Below are positions 1-6,671 of a DNA stretch of 6,790 bases, piece by piece; position 1 is the stretch's first letter; every line of letters begins with the position of its first letter. The notes beneath the pieces were generated by a model. That model was not told the origin of the DNA, did not search any database, and saw only the letters and a list, made by a program, of their open reading frames with translations. This stretch comes from Helicobacteraceae bacterium (GTDB lineage: Bacteria > Campylobacterota > Campylobacteria > Campylobacterales > Sulfurimonadaceae): the NCBI GenBank assembly GCA_030642185.1, contig DAOWOG010000065.1:1-6790 (forward strand). Direction: 5' to 3'. A program made the translations under genes and the position numbers.

Positions 1-1214
1 ATTTTTTTGAAGATGATAACACCGTTGGTTCCGCCGAATCCAAACGAGTTACTTATCACAACATTAGGATCAGCTTTACGAGCTGAATTTGGAACAATAT
101 CCAGATCACAATTCTCATCAGGATTTTCATAATTTATCGTTGGCGGGATAATACCTTCATGCATTGCCATAATACTGACGACCGCCTCAATTCCGCCGGC
201 AGCACCCAGACAGTGTCCAACCTGCCCTTTGATCGAACTTATCGGAGGACAGTTCTCCTTGCCGCCGAAAAGTTCTTTCAAAGCTGCTGTTTCATTCTTG
301 TCATTGATCGGTGTACTGGTACCGTGTGCGTTGACATAATCTATTTTCGGCTCACCTGCCATTTTATAGGCTGCCTTCATAGCACGAAACGGGCCATCCT
401 GGCTTGGTGTTGTAATATGGTTCGCATCACCGCTTTCACCGAAACCGATTAACTCGGCATACATTTTTGCACCGCGAGCCTTGGCACTTTCATACTCTTC
501 AAGGACCAGTGCCGCTGCACCTTCACCCATAACAAAGCCGTCACGCTCCGCATCAAAAGGACGCGATGCATGTTTTGGATCATCATTACGGGTGGAAAGT
601 GCTTTCATCGAAGCGAATCCGCCGACACCGACACCGCTGATAGCTGATTCTGCTGCAACGACCAGCATCTGATCAGCCCCGTTAGTCATGATCGTTTTTG
701 CTGCTTCGGACACAGCATGTGTTCCGGCTGCACAGGCAGTCACTGCAGAGAGGTTTGGACCTTTGATACCGTGTGCAATCGTCACAAAACCGCCCAGCAT
801 ATTAACAAGGGCACCCGGAATGAAAAACGGGGAGATACGACGCGGACCGCGATTAGCCAGGATAATAGAGTTTTTCTCGATAGACGGCAAACCGCCGATA
901 CCGGATGCTGCACTGATACCGAAACGCTCTTTATCCATATCGGCATTAAAATTTGCATCCGCCATCGCTTCCTTCGCAGCCTTAAGGCCAAGATGAATAA
1001 AGCGGTCGGCTTTTTTCACCTCTTTTGGCGCCATAACCGTTACAGGGTCAAAATCTTTAACTTCTCCTGCAATCGTTACGGATTGTCCGACCGTATCGAA
1101 AAGACTGATCTGATCGATACCGCATACACCATCACAAATTGCCTTGAAAGCGCTCTCTTTGTCATTTCCTACAGCATTGATCATTCCCATACCGGTAACA
1201 ACTATTCTTTTCAC
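1..1214 (-). CDS. fabF: 3-oxoacyl-[acyl-carrier-protein] synthase II, 3' end truncated by window
   Basis: This condensing enzyme of type II fatty acid synthesis elongates acyl-ACP with malonyl-ACP in the cytoplasm. 404 codons plus two bases are visible, ending in GFGGTNGVIIFKK, so only a few C-terminal residues should be missing compared with the usual 404-413. The Cys-His-His triad is intact: Cys161 in TACAAGT, His297 in NAHGTSTPIND and His334 in GQVGHCLGAAG, with the conserved Lys329 in SSIKGQ. The start is GTG at 1214, with AGGAG five bases upstream; the overlapping ATG at that spot runs straight into TGA, and the next in-frame ATG codons lie past the conserved KRIVVTGMG beginning. It follows acpP by 117 bp, with a probable terminator in the gap. 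Family assignment is firm; FabF rather than FabB is chosen from length, overall match and the acpP neighbour. Confidence 0.96.
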   Translation of the reverse strand, partial: MKRIVVTGMGMINAVGNDKESAFKAICDGVCGIDQISLFDTVGQSVTIAGEVKDFDPVTVMAPKEVKKADRFIHLGLKAAKEAMADANFNADMDKERFGISAASGIGGLPSIEKNSIILANRGPRRISPFFIPGALVNMLGGFVTIAHGIKGPNLSAVTACAAGTHAVSEAAKTIMTNGADQMLVVAAESAISGVGVGGFASMKALSTRNDDPKHASRPFDAERDGFVMGEGAAALVLEEYESAKARGAKMYAELIGFGESGDANHITTPSQDGPFRAMKAAYKMAGEPKIDYVNAHGTSTPINDKNETAALKELFGGKENCPPISSIKGQVGHCLGAAGGIEAVVSIMAMHEGIIPPTINYENPDENCDLDIVPNSARKADPNVVISNSFGFGGTNGVIIFKK

Positions 1215-1219
1215 ATTTT

Positions 1220-1224
1220 CTCCT
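1220..1224 (-). promoter_or_regulatory. Ribosome binding site of fabF
   Basis: AGGAG on the minus strand, five bases before the GTG at 1214. It decides the non-ATG start of fabF, since the adjacent ATG one base upstream is followed directly by a stop. Confidence 0.8.
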
Positions 1225-1309
1225 ATGATCACTGTTCTTGGATTTTGGCTTTTTTAATTAAACATATTGAATGTGGTGAAAGCAAAAATCTAAAAAAAGT
1301 TTAAATTAA

Positions 1310-1329
1310 AAAGGGTTAAAAAACCCTTT
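1310..1329 (-). terminator. Probable intrinsic terminator after acpP
   Basis: Two bases after the acpP stop codon the minus strand reads AAAGGGTT, a TTTT loop, then AACCCTTT, giving a perfect 8-bp stem with a 4-base loop. It is followed by TTAATTT and, a few bases on, by a run of seven T. The stem has only three G-C pairs, so termination may be incomplete, which would let some transcripts continue into fabF. I infer this shape gives more acpP than fabF message. Confidence 0.7.
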
Positions 1330-1331
1330 CT

Positions 1332-1562
1332 TTATGCGTTACTTTCGATGTAGCTAACTACGTCTTTAACTGTCTGAATCTTCTCTGCTTCATCATCAGG
1401 GATTTCAATATCAAACTTCTCTTCAAGTGCCATAACCAATTCAACAACGTCAAGGCTGTCAGCGCCTAGATCCTCTACGAATTTTGCATCTTCTTTTACC
1501 TCGTCCGGGTTAACGCTGAGTTGTTCAACTACTACTTCTTTGATGTCGTCCAATAATGCCAT
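1332..1562 (-). CDS. acpP: Acyl carrier protein
   Basis: This 76-residue acidic protein carries growing acyl chains on a 4'-phosphopantetheine arm and serves fatty acid, phospholipid and lipid A synthesis in the cytoplasm. The attachment serine is Ser36 in the canonical [11 protein letters not shown] motif, followed by the helix-II recognition stretch [18 protein letters not shown]. Length is typical for the family. The reading frame is open upstream to 1643, but the ATG at 1562 is chosen because the family begins MALLDDI and GAGGAG lies five bases before it; the upstream extension would also cross the predicted promoter. It sits 111 bp after fabG and 117 bp before fabF. The upstream gap holds a promoter and two inverted repeats, and a hairpin terminator follows, which suggests separate and high expression. 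Confidence 0.98.
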   Translation of the reverse strand: MALLDDIKEVVVEQLSVNPDEVKEDAKFVEDLGADSLDVVELVMALEEKFDIEIPDDEAEKIQTVKDVVSYIESNA

Positions 1563-1590
1563 TATAGCTCCTCTTTTATAGAATAAATTT

Positions 1591-1611
1591 GCAAAGTATA
1601 ACATACTTTGC
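1591..1611. repeat. Perfect 9-3-9 inverted repeat over the acpP -10 element
   Basis: The arms are GCAAAGTAT (1591-1599) and ATACTTTGC (1603-1611), separated by three bases. The repeat covers the predicted -10 box of acpP. It could be an operator for a dimeric repressor, or a hairpin in transcripts reading through from fabG. It lacks a following U tract on the minus strand, so a classical terminator is unlikely. Confidence 0.75.
1595..1600 (-). promoter_or_regulatory. Predicted extended -10 promoter of acpP
   Basis: The minus strand reads TGTTATACT, an extended -10 form (TGn followed by TATACT). The -35 area is A/T-rich without a clear TTGACA, which is common for sigma70 promoters of Campylobacterota. 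Transcription would start near 1588, leaving a leader of about 26 bases with GAGGAG at 1568-1573. The -10 lies inside the inverted repeat at 1591-1611. Predicted from sequence only. Confidence 0.6.
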
Positions 1612-1626
1612 TTAATTAATATACGC

Positions 1627-1645
1627 GATTGCAGATTGTGCAATC
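1627..1645. repeat. Perfect 7-5-7 inverted repeat upstream of acpP
   Basis: The arms are GATTGCA (1627-1633) and TGCAATC (1639-1645), with a five-base spacer. It lies between the end of fabG and the acpP promoter, centred about 48 bp upstream of the predicted acpP start of transcription. The position would suit an activator site or a hairpin at the end of the gpmI-fabG message. No U tract follows. Confidence 0.65.
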
Positions 1646-1673
1646 AGTGTGATTAAAACGAGATAAATACGTT

Positions 1674-2420
1674 TTATGCCATGTTCATCCCGCCATTGAC
1701 TTTGAGTGTTTCTCCCGTGATATAACTGGAATGGTCTGAAAGCAGGAATGCTGTTGCTTCCGCCACCTCTTGAGGATTTCCAAAACGTCCCATCGGGATC
1801 TTGGACGTAAACGCATCCTTGATTTCATCACTCAGCTCATTCGTCATATCCGTAGCGATAAAACCCGGGGTAATTGTATTGTAGCGGATGCCGCTTGATG
1901 CCGCTTCAATGGCAAAACTTTTTGTCATCGCGATGACACCGCCTTTAGATGCGGCATAATTGGTCTGTCCTGCATTGCCGGTTTCGCCGACGATCGAAGC
2001 AATGTTGACCACTGAGCCGAATTTTTTCTTGCGCATTGCCTTCATCGATTCGCGACAACCGATAAACGCCGATGCCAGATTGGCATTGATAACACTCATA
2101 AAGTCATCGATCTTCATGCGCATTGCCAGTTTGTCATTGGTAATACCTGCATTATTGACCAGATATGACAGTTCCCCGTCAGCGGCGACAATTGATTTGA
2201 TTCCATTTGTAAACGCCGCTTCGTCACTGACATCAAAACCGATCACTTCCGCCTCGCCGCCGCTTGAAAGGATATCTGCCTTGACCGCTTCCGCAGCATC
2301 TGCTCCGCTGCGGTAATTTATCCATACTTTCAGACCGTATCCGGCCAATACTTTTGCTATCTCCGCACCGATACCCCGGCTGGAACCTGTCACCAGTACA
2401 TTTTTTCCGCTAAATCGCAT
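1674..2420 (-). CDS. fabG: 3-oxoacyl-[acyl-carrier-protein] reductase
   Basis: This NADPH-dependent reductase converts 3-oxoacyl-ACP to 3-hydroxyacyl-ACP, the first reduction in each fatty acid elongation cycle. At 248 residues it has the usual length of a classical short-chain dehydrogenase. The Rossmann cofactor motif TGSSRGIG is at 11-18, NNAG at 89-92, and the active site is Asn112, Ser142, Tyr155 and Lys159 (YAASK). The substrate-side PGFIATDM segment and the C-terminal GETLKVNGGMNMA are typical of FabG. The ATG at 2420 has AAGGAG four bases upstream. It starts 27 bp after gpmI ends and is probably co-transcribed with it. Classical SDRs are easily confused, but the close match and the acpP/fabF neighbours make FabG secure. 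Confidence 0.96.
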   Translation of the reverse strand: MRFSGKNVLVTGSSRGIGAEIAKVLAGYGLKVWINYRSGADAAEAVKADILSSGGEAEVIGFDVSDEAAFTNGIKSIVAADGELSYLVNNAGITNDKLAMRMKIDDFMSVINANLASAFIGCRESMKAMRKKKFGSVVNIASIVGETGNAGQTNYAASKGGVIAMTKSFAIEAASSGIRYNTITPGFIATDMTNELSDEIKDAFTSKIPMGRFGNPQEVAEATAFLLSDHSSYITGETLKVNGGMNMA

Positions 2421-2447
2421 ATTTCTCCTTCTCTGTAAATGCTTCGT

Positions 2448-3923
2448 TTAAACCAGTGGATGATCCATCTCTGTCGGAATATCCAGCTCCATTAGTTTCA
2501 AGACGGTCGGTGCGATATTGTTCAGCCCTCCGGCTTCCACTTTGGAAACACCGTCAGCCATCACAAAACACCAGACTTTTCCAACGGTATGATTGGTCAG
2601 AACATTACCGTTTTCATCACGCATCTCTTCACAATTGCCATGATCGGAAGTCAGTACAAGTGCATAATCCTGCTCTTTCGCTTTGGCAACGATACGACCG
2701 AGTTCATGATCAACTGTTTCGACCGCCTGTATCGCCGCATCAAGGACACCGGTATGACCGACCATATCACCGTTGGCAAAATTGACGACGATAAAATCAT
2801 ACGCTTCATCCATCGCTTTAAGCACTGCATCACCCACTTCTGCAGCACTCATTTCAGGCTGCATATCATAAGTCCTGACTTTTGGACTCGGGATCAGCAC
2901 CCGGCTTTCATTGCTATAAGGCTCATCAATCCCGCCATTTAAAAAGAAAGTCACATGGGCATATTTTTCTGTTTCCGCCGTATGTAACTGTCTCAGTCCC
3001 TGATTGCTGATCACTTCCGCCAGTGTATTTTTCGGCGACGCTTTTCGAAACAGTACCGGATAGGAAAAGCTTTTGTCATACTCTGTTATTGTTGCGATAT
3101 TGACAGGAGTATGTTCACATTCAAATCCGTCAAAAGAGGGATCACCCAGTGCCGTTACAAGTTCACGCATCCGATCACTTCTGAAATTGGCAGTCAATAC
3201 GGCATCACCTTCTTTTATACCGGTATAACCGTCAAATGCCGTCGGAAGCAAAAACTCATCTGTCTCCTCATTGGCATAGGAGTTTTCAATATAATCACTT
3301 GGAGTATTGTCCGTTTTCGGTTTGGCATTGACGATGGTGTCGTACCCTTTTTGAACACGTTCCCAGCGATTATCTCTGTCCATAAGATAAAAACGGCCGC
3401 CTATCGTTGCGATTTTGATCTTTTCACTCAAATGTGCGCTGATCTGATGCAGATAAAGCTTCGCAGAAGTGGGCGAAACATCACGTCCGTCAGTAATAAG
3501 ATGCAGCCACACCTCTTTGCCCTGTTCCGCAGCAATTTCAGCCAGACCGATCATGTGGTTGATATGCGAATGTACTCCACCGTCACTCATCAGTCCGATC
3601 AGATGCAGCCGCTTGGAGCTCTTAAGCAGTGTTACAAGGGCATCATTTTCTGCCAAAGTCCCTTCATCAAGTGCCAAAGAGATCTTGACAAGATCCTGAT
3701 AAAGTATGCGTCCGCTTCCGATAGTCATATGCCCTACTTCTGAGTTGCCCATCTGTCCGTCCGGCAATCCGACACTCAAACCCGATGTATCAACCAATGC
3801 ATGCGGAACTTCATGAAAAAGTTGATCGTACACCGGTTTTTTAGCATTAAAAAATGCATTAAATTCAGTTTTTGCAGAAAACCCGATACCGTCAGTAATG
3901 ACAAGAATAGTTTTTTTGGCCAA
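2448..3923 (-). CDS. gpmI: 2,3-bisphosphoglycerate-independent phosphoglycerate mutase
   Basis: This metal-dependent mutase interconverts 3- and 2-phosphoglycerate in glycolysis and gluconeogenesis through a phosphoserine intermediate. The 491 residues match the somewhat short epsilonproteobacterial form (about 490-515 in the family). Metal and catalytic residues of the alkaline-phosphatase-like core are present: Asp11, the phosphorylated Ser61 in GQMGNSEVGH, Asp386 and His390 in NGDMVGH, Asp427 and His428 in SDHGN, and His445 in TNHT. The inserted transferase domain carries SDGGVHSH (113-120), TDGRDVSP (144-151), GRFYLMDRDNRWER (176-189) and NFRSDRMRE (246-254). The start is TTG at 3923, with AAAGGAG five bases upstream and no usable ATG before the first strand. 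It heads the minus-strand block and is divergent from mraY. Confidence 0.97.
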   Translation of the reverse strand: MAKKTILVITDGIGFSAKTEFNAFFNAKKPVYDQLFHEVPHALVDTSGLSVGLPDGQMGNSEVGHMTIGSGRILYQDLVKISLALDEGTLAENDALVTLLKSSKRLHLIGLMSDGGVHSHINHMIGLAEIAAEQGKEVWLHLITDGRDVSPTSAKLYLHQISAHLSEKIKIATIGGRFYLMDRDNRWERVQKGYDTIVNAKPKTDNTPSDYIENSYANEETDEFLLPTAFDGYTGIKEGDAVLTANFRSDRMRELVTALGDPSFDGFECEHTPVNIATITEYDKSFSYPVLFRKASPKNTLAEVISNQGLRQLHTAETEKYAHVTFFLNGGIDEPYSNESRVLIPSPKVRTYDMQPEMSAAEVGDAVLKAMDEAYDFIVVNFANGDMVGHTGVLDAAIQAVETVDHELGRIVAKAKEQDYALVLTSDHGNCEEMRDENGNVLTNHTVGKVWCFVMADGVSKVEAGGLNNIAPTVLKLMELDIPTEMDHPLV

Positions 3924-3928
3924 ATACG

Positions 3929-3935
3929 CTCCTTT
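3929..3935 (-). promoter_or_regulatory. Ribosome binding site of gpmI
   Basis: AAAGGAG on the minus strand, five bases before the TTG at 3923. The strength and spacing of this site support the rare TTG start. Confidence 0.8.
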
Positions 3936-3955
3936 ATTAACTGTTATTTACCCTC

Positions 3956-3961
3956 ATTATA
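3956..3961 (-). promoter_or_regulatory. Predicted -10 box of the gpmI-fabG transcript
   Basis: A perfect TATAAT on the minus strand, 32 bp before the gpmI start codon. No good -35 is visible at the expected distance, as is usual in this phylum. Transcription would begin near 3949, leaving a leader of about 26 bases. Prediction only. Confidence 0.6.
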
Positions 3962-3983
3962 TTACAATAGCGCTTTTACAATA
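3962..3983. repeat. Direct repeat TTACAATA in the divergent promoter region
   Basis: TTACAATA occurs at 3962-3969 and again at 3976-3983, separated by six bases (GCGCTT). Each copy contains TACAAT, a possible plus-strand -10 for mraY. The pair lies directly upstream of the predicted gpmI -10 box. It may be two alternative promoters, a tandem binding site, or chance in an A/T-rich gap. Confidence 0.4.
3977..3982 (+). promoter_or_regulatory. Candidate -10 box for mraY-murD
   Basis: TACAAT matches five of six bases of the -10 consensus and is preceded by a T-rich stretch. It lies 71 bp before the mraY ATG. A second TACAAT at 3963-3968 is an equal candidate. No -35 is evident. A plus-strand promoter must exist in this gap because gpmI is divergent, but which box is used is uncertain. 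Confidence 0.35.
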
Positions 3984-4053
3984 ATAAGGGTAGCCCAAAC
4001 AACCCAGACTATTTTCCATAGCTGAGAGAAAAGACCCTTCATCTAGGAATGCT

Positions 4054-5115
4054 ATGTTTTACTGGCTTTATGAGCTTCTTGACATCAACCTTTTTCAGTA
4101 CATTACCGTCCGCGCAGGTTTTTCTTTTTTCTTTGCGCTTTTATTGACCTTCATCTTTATGCCGATATTTATCCGCTGGGCACAACGATCATCACGCGTT
4201 CAGCCGATTAATGAATGGGCTCCGGATTCACACCAGAGTAAAGCCAAAACCCCGACGATGGGAGGCATTGTCTTTATCGGTGCCACCATCATTGCATCGC
4301 TGCTTACTGTCCGCATCGATAATCCCTATATCATTGCTTCACTGATGACACTGCTCTTTTTTACCCTGATCGGCTTTAAAGATGACTACTCAAAAGTACG
4401 CAAAAGTGAAAACCTTGCTGGTCTGAGTCCACGTATGAAACTGCTTTTACAGGTCACTGCTTCGCTGCTGGTCGGACTGTTTTTACTGCTGTATGCACAA
4501 TTCAATACTGATTTGTATCTTCCGTTTTTAAAAGATCCGGTACTGGATATGGGGTTTTCATCGCTCTTTTTCTGGGTACTTGTTATCGTCGCCACCTCCA
4601 ATGCCGTCAATCTGACGGACGGTCTTGACGGTCTAGCCACCGTTCCCTCCATCTTTTCACTGACGACCCTTGCTCTCATCGTCTATGTTATCGGTCATGC
4701 CGGTATCAGTGCCTATCTCTATATGCCCAATTTCCCAATCGGTGAAGTTACCATTATCGCAAGTGCACTGGTCGGTTCTCTCGTCGGTTTTTTATGGTTT
4801 AACAGCCATCCTGCTGAAGTCTTTATGGGCGACAGCGGTTCACTGGCACTTGGTGCATTCATCGGGTATCTCGCTATTATCACCAAAAGCGAGTTTCTTC
4901 TGGTACTGATCGGTCTGATCTTTGTGATTGAAACTGTCTCGGTTATCCTCCAGGTCGGAAGCTTCAAACTTCGTAAAAAGCGGATCTTCTTAATGGCTCC
5001 TATCCATCACCATTTTGAGATGAAAAACTGGGCGGAGAATAAGATCATTGTACGTTTCTGGATCATTGCACTGCTCTCAAACCTGCTTGCGCTTGTTTCC
5101 CTGAAATTTCGTTAA
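4054..5115 (+). CDS. mraY: Phospho-N-acetylmuramoyl-pentapeptide transferase (lipid I synthase)
   Basis: This inner-membrane enzyme transfers phospho-MurNAc-pentapeptide from UDP to undecaprenyl phosphate, making lipid I, the first membrane step of peptidoglycan synthesis. It has 353 residues, a normal length, with about ten hydrophobic segments (for example 22-40, 70-86, 92-107, 130-148, 169-184, 200-215, 231-250, 262-276, 281-300, 332-349). Signature residues are present: Asp110-Asp111 in [17 protein letters not shown] at 186-195, Asp260 in [11 protein letters not shown], and PIHHHFE at 316-322. The ATG at 4054 has AGGAA (4045-4049) four bases upstream. It is divergent from gpmI and followed 18 bp later by murD, forming a small cell wall operon; the usual large mra/dcw cluster is not seen here, as expected for Campylobacterota. 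Confidence 0.97.
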   Translation: MFYWLYELLDINLFQYITVRAGFSFFFALLLTFIFMPIFIRWAQRSSRVQPINEWAPDSHQSKAKTPTMGGIVFIGATIIASLLTVRIDNPYIIASLMTLLFFTLIGFKDDYSKVRKSENLAGLSPRMKLLLQVTASLLVGLFLLLYAQFNTDLYLPFLKDPVLDMGFSSLFFWVLVIVATSNAVNLTDGLDGLATVPSIFSLTTLALIVYVIGHAGISAYLYMPNFPIGEVTIIASALVGSLVGFLWFNSHPAEVFMGDSGSLALGAFIGYLAIITKSEFLLVLIGLIFVIETVSVILQVGSFKLRKKRIFLMAPIHHHFEMKNWAENKIIVRFWIIALLSNLLALVSLKFR

Positions 5116-5133
5116 AAAAAAGGCCATTGCACA

Positions 5134-6378
5134 GTGAAACAAGATAACCTGCATTTAGCACTTAACCTGTTTGGCTACGGAAAAACAACCAGAGCCATCG
5201 CCAAACGTTTCGGTCCCTCTACCTTTTATGACGACAATGTCAGCAAACCCATAACAGATGAAGCGGGAAACCGTCTCAAACCCGTCAGTGACTTTGACCC
5301 AAAACGTTCTGCTATAGAAGTACCTTCTCCGGGAATGCCGCCGCATCATCCGCTAATCCGTTCTGCACAACATCTGCTTAGCGAGTACGACCTTTTCCTT
5401 TCAGATGATTCACCGTTATCTGTGTCACCGTCTCCATTTACAATTTGGATAACAGGGACCAATGGCAAAACGACGACAACACAGATGATGGAGCATCTTC
5501 TGCATGACAAGGGGGCTGTTGCAGGAGGCAATATCGGTACACCTTTGGCCGAATTAAGCAGCAGCGATCCCATCTGGATACTCGAAACCAGCTCTTTTAC
5601 CCTGCAATACACTGAAAAGTCCAAGCCGAATATCTATATTGTCTTACCGATCACGCCGGATCATCTAAGCTGGCACGGCAGTTATGAAGCCTATGTTGAT
5701 GCGAAGCTCAAACCGCTGCAATGGATGCAGGAGGGCGAAGCGATCATCCTTCCGCGTGAGTTTGCCGACAGAGCAACGGCCGGTTTTGTGATCCCCTATC
5801 ACACTGTCGAGGATCTCGCTGAGTATTTTGGTTTTGATCTGTCCAAAATAAAATTTGAAGGGGCCTTTTTGTTCGATGCCGTCGTTGCCATGGGTGTCGA
5901 CAAGATACTCTATGACAGAAGCAGTTATGACACCATCAATACTTTCGTACTCGATCCCCATCGCCAGGAAGAGCTTCATGACAAACAGGGACGTTTATGG
6001 GTGAACGATACCAAAGCGACAAATATCGATGCTGCCCTTGCCGCGGTAGAACGCTACAAGAAAAAACCGCTGCATCTGATCCTCGGCGGCGATGACAAGG
6101 GTGTCGACCTGACACCCCTGTTTGAAACACTCCAACATCTCGATATCACCATCTACACCATCGGCAGCAATGAAGCACGGTTGAATCAACTGGCCGATCA
6201 GTTTAAAATCCCCTGTGTACCTTCCGGACAGCTCAGCGATGCCATTGATGCGATTGCCAATGTCCATACCCGGAAAAGTGTTGCACTTCTCTCACCCGCC
6301 GCTGCCAGTCTGGACCAGTTCACCTCTTATGCAACCCGCGGAGATCTCTTCAAAGAATCTGTCTACAGATTAAGCTGA
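5134..6378 (+). CDS. murD: UDP-N-acetylmuramoylalanine--D-glutamate ligase
   Basis: This cytoplasmic Mur ligase adds D-glutamate to UDP-MurNAc-L-Ala using ATP. It has 414 residues, slightly short against about 438 in E. coli. The N-terminal UDP-binding domain begins with a reduced LNLFGYGKTT motif. The ATP domain has the P-loop GTNGKTTTT (108-116), NIGTPL (133-138), Glu151 in LETSSF, His177 in DHLSWHG, and Lys191 at the position of the carbamylated lysine. The C-terminal domain has WVNDTKATN (289-297), LGGDDKG and LLSPAAASLDQF (385-396). The HNxxN motif usual before the C-terminal domain is replaced by AFLFDA. The GTG at 5134 is the only reasonable start: the frame contains no other start codon after the mraY stop, and an AAAGG lies ten bases upstream, which is weak. 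Translation may be coupled to mraY. Confidence 0.95.
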   Translation: MKQDNLHLALNLFGYGKTTRAIAKRFGPSTFYDDNVSKPITDEAGNRLKPVSDFDPKRSAIEVPSPGMPPHHPLIRSAQHLLSEYDLFLSDDSPLSVSPSPFTIWITGTNGKTTTTQMMEHLLHDKGAVAGGNIGTPLAELSSSDPIWILETSSFTLQYTEKSKPNIYIVLPITPDHLSWHGSYEAYVDAKLKPLQWMQEGEAIILPREFADRATAGFVIPYHTVEDLAEYFGFDLSKIKFEGAFLFDAVVAMGVDKILYDRSSYDTINTFVLDPHRQEELHDKQGRLWVNDTKATNIDAALAAVERYKKKPLHLILGGDDKGVDLTPLFETLQHLDITIYTIGSNEARLNQLADQFKIPCVPSGQLSDAIDAIANVHTRKSVALLSPAAASLDQFTSYATRGDLFKESVYRLS

Positions 6379-6402
6379 CTTTTAAGGTTTCGTCGTTATA
6401 AT
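6375..6402 (+). promoter_or_regulatory. Predicted promoter of tRNA-Phe
   Basis: A perfect TATAAT at 6397-6402 is preceded, with 16-bp spacing, by CTGACT at 6375-6380, which matches TGAC of the -35 consensus. The -35 overlaps the murD stop codon (6376-6378). Transcription should begin about 6408-6410, some ten bases before the mature tRNA. This is the best-formed promoter in the window. Confidence 0.75.
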
Positions 6403-6418
6403 TTCGGCCTCTTAAAAA

Positions 6419-6494
6419 GGCCTGTTAGCTCAGTCGGTAGAGCAAGTGACTGAAAATCACTGTGTCCTTGGTTCGATTCCGAGACAGGCCACCA
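6419..6494 (+). tRNA. tRNA-Phe (anticodon GAA)
   Basis: The sequence folds as a full 76-base cloverleaf with CCA encoded. The acceptor stem GGCCTGT (6419-6425) pairs with ACAGGCC (6484-6490), and the D stem is GCTC/GAGC. The anticodon stem AGTGA/TCACT encloses the loop CTGAAAA with anticodon GAA at 6452-6454. The T stem CTTGG/CCGAG encloses TTCGATT. The discriminator is A, followed by CCA at 6492-6494. GAA reads phenylalanine codons UUC and UUU. It lies 40 bases after murD and has its own promoter. No clear terminator is visible after it. It also marks the point where base composition drops. Confidence 0.98.
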
Positions 6495-6671
6495 CCTTTA
6501 AACTCCCTAAACTACGAACTAAATACAAATTCAAAATAATTAAATATCAAAGCTATAAAACAATATTAACAAAATGACAAAATACCCTTAAACGCGGGAA
6601 AATAAATAGTGAGTATATGGTTAATTGTAATTTGGACATTTAGTATTTAAATTCACATGTAGGAGAATACT
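6495..6671. other. A/T-rich non-coding gap between tRNA-Phe and the next gene
   Basis: These 177 bases are about 25% G+C by my count, against roughly 45-50% in the genes to the left. I see no open frame of note, no strong hairpin terminator for the tRNA and no convincing promoter, although several TAT-rich hexamers occur. No obvious repeat of the tRNA 3' end is present inside the window. Confidence 0.6.

Noticed and set aside
717..1304. A plus-strand open frame of 195 codons opposite fabF
   Set aside because: It lies antisense to a clear FabF with an intact active site, resembles no protein, and has no ribosome binding site; it is a shadow of the real gene.
1230..1305. A separate fabF promoter in the gap after acpP
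   Set aside because: The best minus-strand box (TATGTT) matches four of six bases and has no supporting -35 or extended -10, so I do not report it as a feature.
1563..1643. An N-terminal extension of acpP to an ATG at 1643
   Set aside because: Acyl carrier proteins begin at MALLDDI, the ATG at 1562 has a strong ribosome binding site, and the extension crosses the predicted promoter.
3111..3743. A plus-strand open frame of 210 codons opposite gpmI
   Set aside because: It is antisense to GpmI, whose catalytic motifs are intact throughout, and its translation has no recognisable domain.
3986..4039. AAGGGT (3986-3991) and ACCCTT (4034-4039) as a hairpin in the mraY leader
   Set aside because: The arms are only six bases and 42 bases apart, so pairing is weak and could be chance; no riboswitch-like structure is apparent.
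6582..6602. CCC and GGG around ACGC as a tRNA terminator
   Set aside because: Only three base pairs can form and no U tract follows.
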